A DNA stretch of 64,000 nt, from positions 177,321 through 241,320 of the forward strand of contig NZ_JAEINV010000005.1 in NCBI RefSeq assembly GCF_016342705.1, read 5' to 3'. Below the pieces are notes generated by a model. It was not told the origin of the DNA, searched no databases, and saw nothing but the letters and a program-made list of their open reading frames with translations. A program made the position numbers and the translations under genes. This document shows, in pieces, positions 19,079-27,063 of this stretch; the first letter of the stretch is position 1, and each line of letters begins with the position of its first letter. This DNA comes from Lutibacter sp. (GTDB lineage Bacteria > Bacteroidota > Bacteroidia > Flavobacteriales > Flavobacteriaceae).

Positions 19079-20866
19079 ATGATTAGAAGAATTGTTTTTT
19101 TAGCATTTTTGGTTGTTTTGGCAATCATATTATTTTTTAATCCAAATTTTAAAACTATTGCTGCAGGTGTTGCAATTTTATTGTTTGGTATGATTATGCT
19201 TGAAGAAGGATTTAAAGTATTTACCAAAGGACCTTTACAGTTAATCTTAAAAAAAGCTACCGATAAATTGTATAAAAGTATTTCTGTTGGAGCACTTGTT
19301 ACGGCATTTATACAATCTAGCTCACTAGTTTCTGTAATTACTATTTCTTTTATTAGTGCTGGTTTAATTGATTTAGCCGGTGGATTGGGTTTAATTTTTG
19401 GCGCAAACATTGGTACAACTGCAACAGCTTGGTTAGTGGCTGCTTTTGGATTAAAGTTTAAAATTTCCGCTTTAGCATTACCAATGTTGGTTTTTGGAAT
19501 TATATTTTCATTTCAAAAAAATAGTTCATTTAAAGGAATAGGAAATGTGTTAGCCGGTTTAGGGTTTTTCTTTTTAGGAATTCACTATATGAAAGAAGGA
19601 TTTGATGTTTTTAAAAACCATATAGATTTAACTCAATACGCAGTTTCTGGTTTTTTAGGTGTTTTAATTTATACGGGGTTAGGAATTATAATTACCACCA
19701 TTTTACAATCTAGTAGTGCAACTTTGGCATTAATTTTAACGGCATTGGCCGCAAATCAAATTACTTATGAAAATGGATTAGCATTGGCAATTGGGGCAAA
19801 TGTTGGAACCACAATTACCGCCATTTTAGGTTCTTTAAGTTCTAATATTGCTGGAAAAAGATTGGCAGGAGCGCATTTTATTTTTAATGTAATTACAGGT
19901 GTTATAGCGTTGGTGTTTATTTTTCCGTTAGCGAAGGTTGTTAATTATGGCGCTATTTTATTTGGAATTAATGAGAACGATTTTACGCTCAAATTAGCGT
20001 TATTTCATACCCTTTTTAATGTAATTGGTGTTTTAATTATGATACCGTTTATTAAAAAAATTGAACAACTTTTATTGAGAGTTTTTAAAGAAAAACTAGA
20101 TAAAGATATTGACGAACCAAAATATTTAAATGAAGCTGTATTGAAATTCCCAGGCTCCACAATTGTAGCGTTAATAAACGAGTCTAAATATTTGTATAAA
20201 AATGCTGTTTTTGAAATTGTTACACATGGTTTAAATATTCATAGAGATGATATAAAATCTGATAAGAAAATCAAAAAAATTATAAAAAAATCTAACAAAG
20301 ATTTACAAGTAAATATTGATGATTTATATTTAAAAAAAGTAAAATCTATTTACGGTGAAATTATTCGGTACGCTGCAACTGCCCAAAACGATTTGAAATT
20401 AAATAAAAAGCAAAATAATATTATTACTGAAATAAAAATTGCAAACCGAAAAATGGTTGAAATAATTAAAGATGTAAAAGATTTAAATAAAAATGTTTTA
20501 ATGTCTTTAAATATAGCTAACAAGTACCTATCTAATGAATATGATAATTTCAGAAAAAAACTTACTAAAGTTTTAAGGGTTATTTATTTGTTTAGAACCG
20601 AAGAAAACATAGAAAAATATGCGGTGAAATTAGCTAATCTTAAAAAGGAAGCCAAAGAAAATATTAAACAAAGCAATAAATCTATAGATAAATTAATTAG
20701 AAAAGAATTAATAACTGTTGAAATGGCATCGTCACTTTTTAATGATTATTCTAATGTAAACGATATCATTAAAAAATTAATTGAAGTTGCTGAATTATTG
20801 TATGGATCAAAAGATACGCTCTTTGAAAATGGCAATTTTATTAATGAAAAAAAGAGCGCTGATTAG
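19079..20866 (+). CDS. Na/Pi cotransporter family protein with C-terminal PhoU domain
   Basis: This 595-residue protein belongs to the NptA/YjbB-type Na+-phosphate symporters. Two inverted-repeat units each carry the diagnostic QSSS motif (FIQSSSLVSV at about 79-88 and LQSSSATLAL at about 212-221), with GANIGTT and GANVGTT behind them. About eight hydrophobic segments end near residue 335. The remaining 260 residues are charged and helical, with PhoU-like segments. In E. coli YjbB this family can export phosphate when PhoU is lost, so the direction of transport is uncertain. The gene is divergent from the PiT pair and converges on phoU. Its final codons form half of a terminator stem. Confidence 0.9.
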   Translation: MIRRIVFLAFLVVLAIILFFNPNFKTIAAGVAILLFGMIMLEEGFKVFTKGPLQLILKKATDKLYKSISVGALVTAFIQSSSLVSVITISFISAGLIDLAGGLGLIFGANIGTTATAWLVAAFGLKFKISALALPMLVFGIIFSFQKNSSFKGIGNVLAGLGFFFLGIHYMKEGFDVFKNHIDLTQYAVSGFLGVLIYTGLGIIITTILQSSSATLALILTALAANQITYENGLALAIGANVGTTITAILGSLSSNIAGKRLAGAHFIFNVITGVIALVFIFPLAKVVNYGAILFGINENDFTLKLALFHTLFNVIGVLIMIPFIKKIEQLLLRVFKEKLDKDIDEPKYLNEAVLKFPGSTIVALINESKYLYKNAVFEIVTHGLNIHRDDIKSDKKIKKIIKKSNKDLQVNIDDLYLKKVKSIYGEIIRYAATAQNDLKLNKKQNNIITEIKIANRKMVEIIKDVKDLNKNVLMSLNIANKYLSNEYDNFRKKLTKVLRVIYLFRTEENIEKYAVKLANLKKEAKENIKQSNKSIDKLIRKELITVEMASSLFNDYSNVNDIIKKLIEVAELLYGSKDTLFENGNFINEKKSAD

Positions 20867-20874
20867 CGCTCTTT
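20851..20874. terminator. terminator shared by the Na/Pi symporter gene and phoU
   Basis: AAAGAGCGCT (20851-20860) pairs perfectly with AGCGCTCTTT (20865-20874) around a 4-base loop. The left arm lies inside the last codons of the + strand gene and the stop codon sits at the loop. The A-run on the left gives a strong U-tract for the pst-phoU transcript. Confidence 0.85.
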
Positions 20875-20879
20875 AATTA

Positions 20880-21542
20880 TTACTTTTTCTTTTTATGCTT
20901 TAAAATTTTAGCATCAATATAATAGATAATACTTTCAGAAATATTTTTTAATAAATCACCAATTTTCTCATACTTTTTCATCACTACCAAAGCCATTAAA
21001 TATTGTTTTACCAAAGCCGGGTTTTTAACTACCTCTTCTTCAACTATAGTAAAAGTATTTGCGTTAATTTGATTGATAACTTTATCCTTTTTAAAAACTT
21101 TTCTGGCAGCTTTTAAATTTTCTTCAGTATATGCAGTAATTATATCTTTAAACATACTTTCCAAGGTTTCAAACATTACGTTAAATTGTAATTTTTCAAC
21201 CAATTCCGGTGCTAATTTCTGATTTAATTCTATGGTATAATTAGAAATATCAAAAGCCTGATCGCCAATACGTTCTAAATTATAGTTAATTTTAAGCAGT
21301 GCCAATGCAAAACGTAAATCTGTTGCAACTGGATTATTTAATGCTATAAAATTATCTAAATCTCTTTCAATTTTTAAATCCAAAGCATTTACTCTATTCT
21401 CTTTTAAAATTACCTCTTCTGCAATATCGGTATCAAATGTAATAAACGCTTCAAAAGACTGCTCCACTTGGTTTTGACATAAGTTTAGCATTTCTTCTCC
21501 AATTTTACTTAAAGTAACTCTTTGTTCTTCAATATTTATCAT
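20880..21542 (-). CDS. phoU: phosphate signalling and transport regulator PhoU
   Basis: This 220-residue protein is made of two three-helix PhoU repeats. Metal-binding-type motifs appear in each repeat: ALLKINYNLERIGDQAFDIS (about 82-101) and the VVMKKYEKIGDLLKNISESI region (about 185-204). Both show the E/DxxxD pattern of the family. PhoU couples the Pst transporter to the sensor kinase and represses Pho signalling when phosphate is plentiful. It is the last gene of the pst operon, 12 bp after pstB. No phoR/phoB pair is present in this window. Confidence 0.93.
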   Translation of the reverse strand: MINIEEQRVTLSKIGEEMLNLCQNQVEQSFEAFITFDTDIAEEVILKENRVNALDLKIERDLDNFIALNNPVATDLRFALALLKINYNLERIGDQAFDISNYTIELNQKLAPELVEKLQFNVMFETLESMFKDIITAYTEENLKAARKVFKKDKVINQINANTFTIVEEEVVKNPALVKQYLMALVVMKKYEKIGDLLKNISESIIYYIDAKILKHKKKK

Positions 21543-21554
21543 AATATTACTTTT

Positions 21555-22397
21555 TTAACCGAATCTTCCTGTGATATAATTTTCAGTTTGTTTTTTCTCT
21601 GGATTTGTAAATATCTTTCTTGTTTTATCGTATTCAATTAATTCTCCTAAATAAAAGAAGGCCGTATAATCACTAATACGAGATGCTTGTTGCATATTAT
21701 GTGTGACAATAATAATGGTGTATTCCTCTTTTAAATGATGAATTAATTCTTCAATTTTAGCTGTTGAAATAGGATCTAATGCTGATGTTGGCTCATCCAT
21801 TAATAAAATTGAAGGTTGCACAGCTAAAGTTCTGGCTATACATAAACGTTGTTGTTGACCTCCGGATAACGCAAGTGCAGATTTTTTTAAATTATCTTTC
21901 ACTTCCTCCCATAAATCTGCTTGTCTTAATGCTTTTTCAACGCGTTCATCAATTAATTTTTTATCTTTTATTCCTTGAATTTTAAGTCCGTAAGCTACGT
22001 TTTCAAAAATAGATTTTGGAAAAGGATTTGGTTTTTGAAATACCATTCCAATTTCTTTGCGTAACTGCTCAACATTTACCTTTTTCTTGTAAATACTGTC
22101 GCCATTAATTTTAATTTTCCCTTCCATTTTAAATCCTTCAACATAATCATTCATTCTATTAAATAAACGAAGAAAAGTAGATTTTCCACAACCAGAAGGG
22201 CCAATAAATGCAGTAATTGTATTTGGTTTAATAACCATATCAATACCTTTAATTGCCATAAAATCATCATACCAAACTTTTACATCTTTGGCTTCAATTC
22301 TTGATCCATTACTTAGTGTAGTTTCATCCTTCATTGAGTCTTTCTCTAATTTTATATTTTTTGTTTTTTCCATTATTATTTTAATCTCTTTTGCCAT
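21555..22397 (-). CDS. pstB: phosphate ABC transporter ATP-binding protein PstB
   Basis: This 280-residue ABC ATPase powers phosphate import. The Walker A motif is GPSGCGKS, the signature is LSGGQQQR, Walker B is ILLMDEP, and the switch His is in IIVTHN. The start is ambiguous. The ATG at 22397 overlaps pstA by 22 bp, whereas the internal ATG at 22373 lies 2 bp after the pstA stop and gives 272 residues. Family members are about 250-270 residues, which slightly favours 22373. It is part of the pstSCAB-phoU operon and acts on the cytosolic face of PstC-PstA. Confidence 0.97.
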   Translation of the reverse strand: MAKEIKIIMEKTKNIKLEKDSMKDETTLSNGSRIEAKDVKVWYDDFMAIKGIDMVIKPNTITAFIGPSGCGKSTFLRLFNRMNDYVEGFKMEGKIKINGDSIYKKKVNVEQLRKEIGMVFQKPNPFPKSIFENVAYGLKIQGIKDKKLIDERVEKALRQADLWEEVKDNLKKSALALSGGQQQRLCIARTLAVQPSILLMDEPTSALDPISTAKIEELIHHLKEEYTIIIVTHNMQQASRISDYTAFFYLGELIEYDKTRKIFTNPEKKQTENYITGRFG

Positions 22398-23230
22398 TTA
22401 TTTCTAAAATAAACTGCTATTCCATTCATTACAAATGTAATAATTAATAAAACGATAATTGCTCCAGCGGCTGCAATTGCAAACCCTTGTTGTGGCCTTG
22501 TGGTCCAGCTAAAAATTTGCATTGGAAGCACTGAATATGTATCGAAAATTGAATGAGGCACAAAAGGAACATATGCCATAGCTCCTACTACAATTAAAGG
22601 AGCAGTTTCACCAATTGCCCTAGATAAAGACAGAATAATACCTGTTAAAATTCCACCAAATGATGAAGGCAAAACAACGTTTTTTATAGTTTGCCATTTT
22701 GAAGCTCCTAAGCCATATGACGCCTCTTTTAAAGAGTGTGGCACCGCTTTAATAGCTTCACGAGTTGCAACAATAATTATTGGTAGAATTAAAAGTGAAA
22801 GTGTTAAACTACCCGATAAAATACTACCACCAAAGCCAAAAAATCTAACAAAAATTCCCAATCCTAAAAGACCATAAATAATTGATGGTACACCCGCTAA
22901 ATTTGAAATATTTATTTCTAATATGGAAGAAAATTTAGACTTTTTAGCATATTCTTCTAAATAAATTCCTGCACCAACTCCAATGGGAATTGCAAATAAT
23001 ACCGTTAATAACATTAAGTCTAATGTTCCAATAATGGCTGTATAAATACCCGCTCTTTCAGGTTTTCTTGAAGGTAAACTAGTTAAAAAATCCCAATTAA
23101 TACGTGTAAAACCTGCAATTACAATATTATAAATTAAAACACCTAAAATAAAAATTCCAAGCATAGTAAATAAAATTCCAAGCACTTTAAAGCTTTGGTC
23201 TATATATTTATTTTTCTTATGATTATTCAT
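22376..23230 (-). CDS. pstA: phosphate ABC transporter permease PstA
   Basis: This 284-residue inner-membrane permease has six predicted membrane helices. The ABC permease EAA loop is visible around [20 protein letters not shown] (about 168-187), followed by [14 protein letters not shown]. It forms the translocation channel with PstC. The start codon overlaps the pstC stop region by 8 bp, so the two are translationally coupled, and pstB overlaps or abuts its end. Confidence 0.96.
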   Translation of the reverse strand: MNNHKKNKYIDQSFKVLGILFTMLGIFILGVLIYNIVIAGFTRINWDFLTSLPSRKPERAGIYTAIIGTLDLMLLTVLFAIPIGVGAGIYLEEYAKKSKFSSILEINISNLAGVPSIIYGLLGLGIFVRFFGFGGSILSGSLTLSLLILPIIIVATREAIKAVPHSLKEASYGLGASKWQTIKNVVLPSSFGGILTGIILSLSRAIGETAPLIVVGAMAYVPFVPHSIFDTYSVLPMQIFSWTTRPQQGFAIAAAGAIIVLLIITFVMNGIAVYFRNKWQKRLK

Positions 23231-24098
23231 ATTTTTCTTGGTATTTTTTCTTAATATAAAAACTAATACTATTTAAAATAAATGTAAACACAAAAAGTGT
23301 TAATCCTGCAGCAAAAATAGTTTTGTATTCAATTGATCCTTGAGGAGCATCACCCATACTTACTTGTACTATATATGATGTTATTGTTTGTACTGGAACT
23401 GTTGGGTTTAATGTAAACTGAGGTTGCTGCCCAGCAGCAATAGCTACAATCATTGTTTCGCCAATAGCTCTTGATATTGCTAATATTATGGAAACAATAA
23501 TACCTGAAGACGCCGCAGGAACCATAACCTTAAAAGCTGTCTGAAATCTAGTAGCACCCATTCCAAAAGATGCTAATTTTAACGATTTAGGAACTGCATA
23601 TAAAGCATCCTCACTCAAAGAAGATATAAAAGGAATAATCATAATACCCATTACTATTCCTGCTGATAATGAATTAAACGTTTCTAAATCAGGATAAATA
23701 GTTTGTAAAAAGGGAGTTACAATTGTTAATGCGAAAAAACCATAAACAACCGTAGGTATTGCAGCCAAAATTTCTAGAAACGGTTTTAAAGTTTTTCTAA
23801 AAGATGTTGGGGCATACATATTTAAATATATGGCTATTGTTAAACCAATAGGCAATGCAACAGCTATTGCAATAGCGGCAGTCAGAAAAGTTCCAGAAAC
23901 TAATGCTAAAATTCCAAAATGCTTTTCGCTATACAACGGAGTCCATTGTGTATCTGTTAAAAACTCAAAAATCGATACACTTTTAAAAAACGCAATGCTT
24001 TCAAAAAGAAGAACAGCAATAATTCCAACAGTAGTTAAAATTGTTATGGAAGCACAAAACTTTAAAATGAATTCTATTATTTTTTCTTTAACTTTCAT
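23223..24098 (-). CDS. pstC: phosphate ABC transporter permease PstC
   Basis: This 291-residue inner-membrane permease pairs with PstA. It has about six membrane segments and a large periplasmic loop near the N-terminus. The EAA-type loop is [20 protein letters not shown] (about 178-197), followed by the conserved [16 protein letters not shown]. Residues near [17 protein letters not shown] also match PstC. It lies 55 bp downstream of pstS, separated by an intercistronic hairpin that may set the PstS to PstC ratio. Confidence 0.96.
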   Translation of the reverse strand: MKVKEKIIEFILKFCASITILTTVGIIAVLLFESIAFFKSVSIFEFLTDTQWTPLYSEKHFGILALVSGTFLTAAIAIAVALPIGLTIAIYLNMYAPTSFRKTLKPFLEILAAIPTVVYGFFALTIVTPFLQTIYPDLETFNSLSAGIVMGIMIIPFISSLSEDALYAVPKSLKLASFGMGATRFQTAFKVMVPAASSGIIVSIILAISRAIGETMIVAIAAGQQPQFTLNPTVPVQTITSYIVQVSMGDAPQGSIEYKTIFAAGLTLFVFTFILNSISFYIKKKYQEKYE

Positions 24099-24109
24099 AA
24101 AATATAATA

Positions 24110-24131
24110 GCCGGTAATGGAACTTACCGGC
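24110..24131 (-). promoter_or_regulatory. intercistronic hairpin between pstS and pstC
   Basis: GCCGGTAA (24110-24117) pairs perfectly with TTACCGGC (24124-24131). There is no long U-tract afterwards, so it looks like an mRNA-stabilising or attenuating stem rather than a full terminator. It would allow more pstS than pstCAB mRNA to persist. Confidence 0.7.
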
Positions 24132-24152
24132 GTATATTTAATTAAATTATAC

Positions 24153-25082
24153 TTATTGTTTTATTAAAATCTCATTGAAAGCTTTAACTTGCTCATCATA
24201 ACCACTTTGAGGCATAGGAACATAACCTACTTCTTTAGATAATTTTGGAGCATTTGCTAAATAAAAGCTAATGAATTTTTGAACTTCTGGACGCTGAGCA
24301 GATTTTTTGTTTACAAAAATAAATAACGATCTAGATAATGGAGCGTATTGATTATTTGCTACTGTTTCAATACTTGGTAATACAACGCCACTTCCATTGT
24401 CTATCCCTACAACACCTAATTTATCTTTATTTTCTTCATAGTACGATAAGCCAAAATAACCTAAAGCATTTACATCTTTTTCTATTCCTTGCACTGCAAC
24501 GTTGTAATCAGATACCGCATTATAATCTGTTCTGCTTGCTCCAGATTCTCCCATAATTTCTTCTGTAAAGAAATCATAAGTACCATGTGAAGTATTTGGT
24601 CCATATAAATGGATTTCTTCATTTGGCCATTCAGCTCTAATATCATTCCATTTTTTTACAGTACTGTTAGGTTCCCAAAGTTTCTTAAGCTCTTCAGTAG
24701 TCATACTTTTAGCCCAAGTATTTTCTTTGTTTACCACAACAGTAATACCGTCAAGAGCAACGGTTAGTTTTATATATTCAATTCCGTTTTCTTTACAAAG
24801 TTCAATCTCTTTACCTTTAATATCTCTTGAAGCGTTACTAATATCAGTTACACCAGTAGCAAATTTTTTAAAACCACCACCTGTTCCAGATTCACCAACA
24901 GTTACTTTTACTTTAGGTTCAATAGCTAAAAATTCTTCAGCTACTGCCTCAGAAACTGGGTAAACAGTTCCCGAACCATCAATTGAAATTGACCCTGTTA
25001 ATTCAGTTGCTTTATCTGCTTTTTTTTCTCCACATGAGCCCATTACTAAAGCTATGGACATAATAATTACTAATTTTTTCAT
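24153..25082 (-). CDS. pstS: phosphate-binding lipoprotein PstS
   Basis: This 309-residue protein is the high-affinity periplasmic phosphate receptor. I chose the ATG at 25082, which gives a compact signal peptide with a lipobox (VMGSC, Cys18). The TTG at 25109 lies within the promoter -7 element. Phosphate-binding motifs are visible: SGTVYPVSEAV (about 34-44), ESGTGGGFKKFATG and SRDIKGKE. ALGYFGLSYYE occurs in the second lobe. It is the first gene of pstSCAB-phoU and carries its own PHO-box promoter directly upstream. Confidence 0.95.
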   Translation of the reverse strand: MKKLVIIMSIALVMGSCGEKKADKATELTGSISIDGSGTVYPVSEAVAEEFLAIEPKVKVTVGESGTGGGFKKFATGVTDISNASRDIKGKEIELCKENGIEYIKLTVALDGITVVVNKENTWAKSMTTEELKKLWEPNSTVKKWNDIRAEWPNEEIHLYGPNTSHGTYDFFTEEIMGESGASRTDYNAVSDYNVAVQGIEKDVNALGYFGLSYYEENKDKLGVVGIDNGSGVVLPSIETVANNQYAPLSRSLFIFVNKKSAQRPEVQKFISFYLANAPKLSKEVGYVPMPQSGYDEQVKAFNEILIKQ

Positions 25083-25106
25083 CTTTATATTCTTTAATTT
25101 ATTTTG

Positions 25107-25152
25107 CAAAGGAATGATTTGATTGTTAAGTTTAAGTTAACTGAAAATTATT
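25107..25152 (-). promoter_or_regulatory. PHO-box promoter of the pst operon
   Basis: On the - strand GTTAACT (25141-25135) and CTTAACA (25130-25124) are spaced by TAAA, an 11-bp repeat. A degenerate third repeat AATAATT lies at 25152-25146. The last repeat ends 13 bp before TTTG (25110-25107), as at the other three sites. The ATG of pstS lies 24 bp further on. Confidence 0.8.
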
Positions 25153-25184
25153 TGTTTAATATTGATTTCTTTACGTTTATTTGA

Positions 25185-26192
25185 CTATAATTTAAATTCA
25201 GCATTTAAAAACACTAATGATTGATTATCTATAGTTGAGTTATCAAAACTAAATCCTTGATAGTTTAATGCAAATTTTAATCCCTTAATTGGCGCGTACT
25301 GAATACCTGCAATTATTTGATTTCCATCTTTTGAATTGTTCCAAGCGGCTGTATCACCAACTAAAGTATTGGAGCTTAACTGATCAAAACGTCCAAATAT
25401 TTCAACTTTTTTATTAATTACATACGTTGAATAAAATGATAAACCATCTAAATTGTGATTATCAATTGGACTAGAGTATTTTTTACCATTTTGCAATTTG
25501 TTAAATTCTGCTCCTAATTTCCAATTAGACATTTCATACCCTGCAAATAATGCAATTGAAGTTAATGCTTTTGAGGTTGCTGAATTTTGACTATCTGCAT
25601 AAATTTTAGTTGTTAAACCATCTATTGGCGTAAATACTAAACTTCCTCCAAATTTTTGATATCCATCTGTATCTTGTAATTTCTTATAACCTTCTCCATT
25701 AGCTATTAAAACATTTGCTTTTAAGTTTTTACTCAATGAGAATTCTGCATTTACACCCAAATCTGCACTACTTCCAAAACTATTTTCATCCATAAAAGAT
25801 TTAAACAAATAACGATATCCCCAAAAATCTTCTTGATCGTTAAATTGTTTCATGCCAATTAATCCCATACTCAATTTTACACCGCTCGCTACTTTCCAAT
25901 CTAGCTGAGCAGCTTTTAAAAACGCCGTATATTCACTTCCTGCGCTATTACTTCCAACATCAAAAGTGATTTTTGCAGAAATATCTTTACTAAATGCGTA
26001 TTTGTAACCTAAATACGAGCGTGTTAATTCAAAAGCGCTTGTTTTAGTAGCGTTATTACTAAAATCGGCATGATAATTCCAAAATACTTTAAACTGAACA
26101 TCACCATTTGGTTTAAAATCTTCATTAGTATTCTGAGAAATAGAAGCGAATGAGATAAGCAGAATGCTAAAAATTAATAATTGTTTTTTCAT
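25185..26192 (-). CDS. outer-membrane porin, probably phosphate-selective type
   Basis: This 335-residue protein has a signal peptide (cleavage near ASIS, about residue 19). The rest consists of alternating amphipathic beta strands rich in Tyr, Phe and Asn (FELTRSYLGYKYAF, GGSLVFTPIDGLTTKIYADS, GWxF-type strands) and ends with a strand NAEFKL. This is the organisation of an OprO/OprP-type porin. It lies 102 bp upstream of pstS on the same strand, under its own PHO-box promoter. I infer that it admits phosphate across the outer membrane to PstS. Phosphate selectivity is inferred from context. Confidence 0.8.
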   Translation of the reverse strand: MKKQLLIFSILLISFASISQNTNEDFKPNGDVQFKVFWNYHADFSNNATKTSAFELTRSYLGYKYAFSKDISAKITFDVGSNSAGSEYTAFLKAAQLDWKVASGVKLSMGLIGMKQFNDQEDFWGYRYLFKSFMDENSFGSSADLGVNAEFSLSKNLKANVLIANGEGYKKLQDTDGYQKFGGSLVFTPIDGLTTKIYADSQNSATSKALTSIALFAGYEMSNWKLGAEFNKLQNGKKYSSPIDNHNLDGLSFYSTYVINKKVEIFGRFDQLSSNTLVGDTAAWNNSKDGNQIIAGIQYAPIKGLKFALNYQGFSFDNSTIDNQSLVFLNAEFKL

Positions 26193-26201
26193 TTTAAATC
26201 T

Positions 26202-26253
26202 GTTTTATGATGGTTATTTAAAGATAACCAATTAATAATTAACAACATAAAAC
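26202..26253 (-). promoter_or_regulatory. nested hairpin in the porin mRNA leader
   Basis: GTTTTATG (26202-26209) pairs with CATAAAAC (26246-26253), and inside it TGGTTAT (26211-26217) pairs with ATAACCA (26224-26230). The structure ends 10 bp before the start codon. Confidence 0.45.
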
Positions 26254-26356
26254 AAATACACTTTTTCTTTTCCTTTCAATATTATAAATAGGAAGTTAAA
26301 AAATAGAAGTGGTTAAATTTCATTTCTATGTAAATATGTATTAGTTTTTGTCGATG

Positions 26357-26402
26357 CAAAGAACTAATACGAATGTTAAATAAAGGTTAAGGGTACGTTA
26401 TA
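26357..26402 (-). promoter_or_regulatory. PHO-box promoter of the porin gene
   Basis: On the - strand the 7-mers TATAACG (26402-26396), CTTAACC (26391-26385) and TTTAACA (26380-26374) repeat every 11 bp. The last ends 13 bp before TTTG (26360-26357). The sequence from the TTTG onwards is nearly identical to that of the PiT copy 2 promoter. The 450-bp gap 26193-26642 holds this promoter, the divergent PHO-box promoter at 26553-26609 and the leader hairpin. Confidence 0.8.
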
Positions 26403-26552
26403 TAAAGAATAATTTTAAAGAGAAAAGAATCATTAATTAATCCCAAATTAAAGGTTTTAAAAAAATTAATTTTAAATCACCAAATTTTACAGCTAGTTAA
26501 AAATTTATTTTAAATCGCTGTATATGAGTTTACTAAGGTGGTCTTTAAAAAA

Positions 26553-26609
26553 CTTAATGTAAACTTAACGTTAATTAATTCTTAATATAAGGTAAAGAAG
26601 TTACATTTG
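26553..26609 (+). promoter_or_regulatory. PHO-box promoter of the MORN-like gene
   Basis: Repeats CTTAATG (26553-26559), CTTAACG (26564-26570), TTAATTC (26575-26581) and TATAAGG (26586-26592) follow an 11-bp period. A consensus -7 element TACATTTG lies at 26602-26609, and its TTTG starts 13 bp after the last repeat. The first two repeats are the best matches. Confidence 0.75.
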
Positions 26610-26642
26610 ATATGTAGTTTAAAATAAGTAAAATATATAATT

Positions 26643-26990
26643 ATGAAAACATTTATAAATAGTATTTTAATGTTGTTTTGTGTAGCAACATTTTCACAAG
26701 AGCAAAAAGTTGAATTTAAAAAAGTTGACGCTAATTTAATTAAAGCTACGTATTATTTTGCTGATAATAACACCGTAATTGAAAGGGAAGGGTTTTTTAA
26801 TAAAAACGAAAAATTACATGGAATGTGGGTGAGTTATGATACGCAAGGAAATAAAATAGCTATTGCATATTATAATGATGGAAAAAAAGACGGAATTTGG
26901 TCTTATTTTAATGAAGGGAAAGTTAATTTAGTAACTTATGACAATAATAAAATTATTAATGTTGAAGAAAAAATTGTGGCAATAAATTAA
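26643..26990 (+). CDS. small exported MORN-repeat-like protein
   Basis: This 115-residue protein has a signal peptide (CVATFSQ, cleavage about residue 18). Two or three MORN-like units follow (EGFFNKNEKLHGMW, AIAYYNDGKKDGIWSYF). Related short proteins are common in flavobacteria and often carry misleading names; I assign no activity. The upstream PHO-box predicts induction in phosphate starvation together with pst, the porin and PiT copy 2. A strong hairpin terminator follows, so it is a monocistronic member of the regulon. Confidence 0.75.
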   Translation: MKTFINSILMLFCVATFSQEQKVEFKKVDANLIKATYYFADNNTVIEREGFFNKNEKLHGMWVSYDTQGNKIAIAYYNDGKKDGIWSYFNEGKVNLVTYDNNKIINVEEKIVAIN

Positions 26991-27010
26991 TAACATAGTA
27001 TTCTTTTTCT

Positions 27011-27048
27011 AAAAAAGCAATTCAAAGATTTTTGAATTGCTTTTTTTT
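27011..27048. terminator. bidirectional terminator after the MORN-like gene
   Basis: AAAAAAGCAATTCAAA (27011-27026) and TTTGAATTGCTTTTTT (27031-27046) form a 16-bp perfect stem with a 4-base loop. It serves the + gene ending at 26990 and the - gene ending at 27064. Confidence 0.9.
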
Positions 27049-27063
27049 ATTTTTTAAAATGTT

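Noticed and set aside
25082..25109. TTG starts that would lengthen several proteins, including pstS here, the MarC gene, the peptidase, pheS and the GreA/B-like gene.
   Set aside because: They lie in promoter or leader sequence, in most cases inside a -7 element, and a downstream ATG gives a normal signal peptide or family start.
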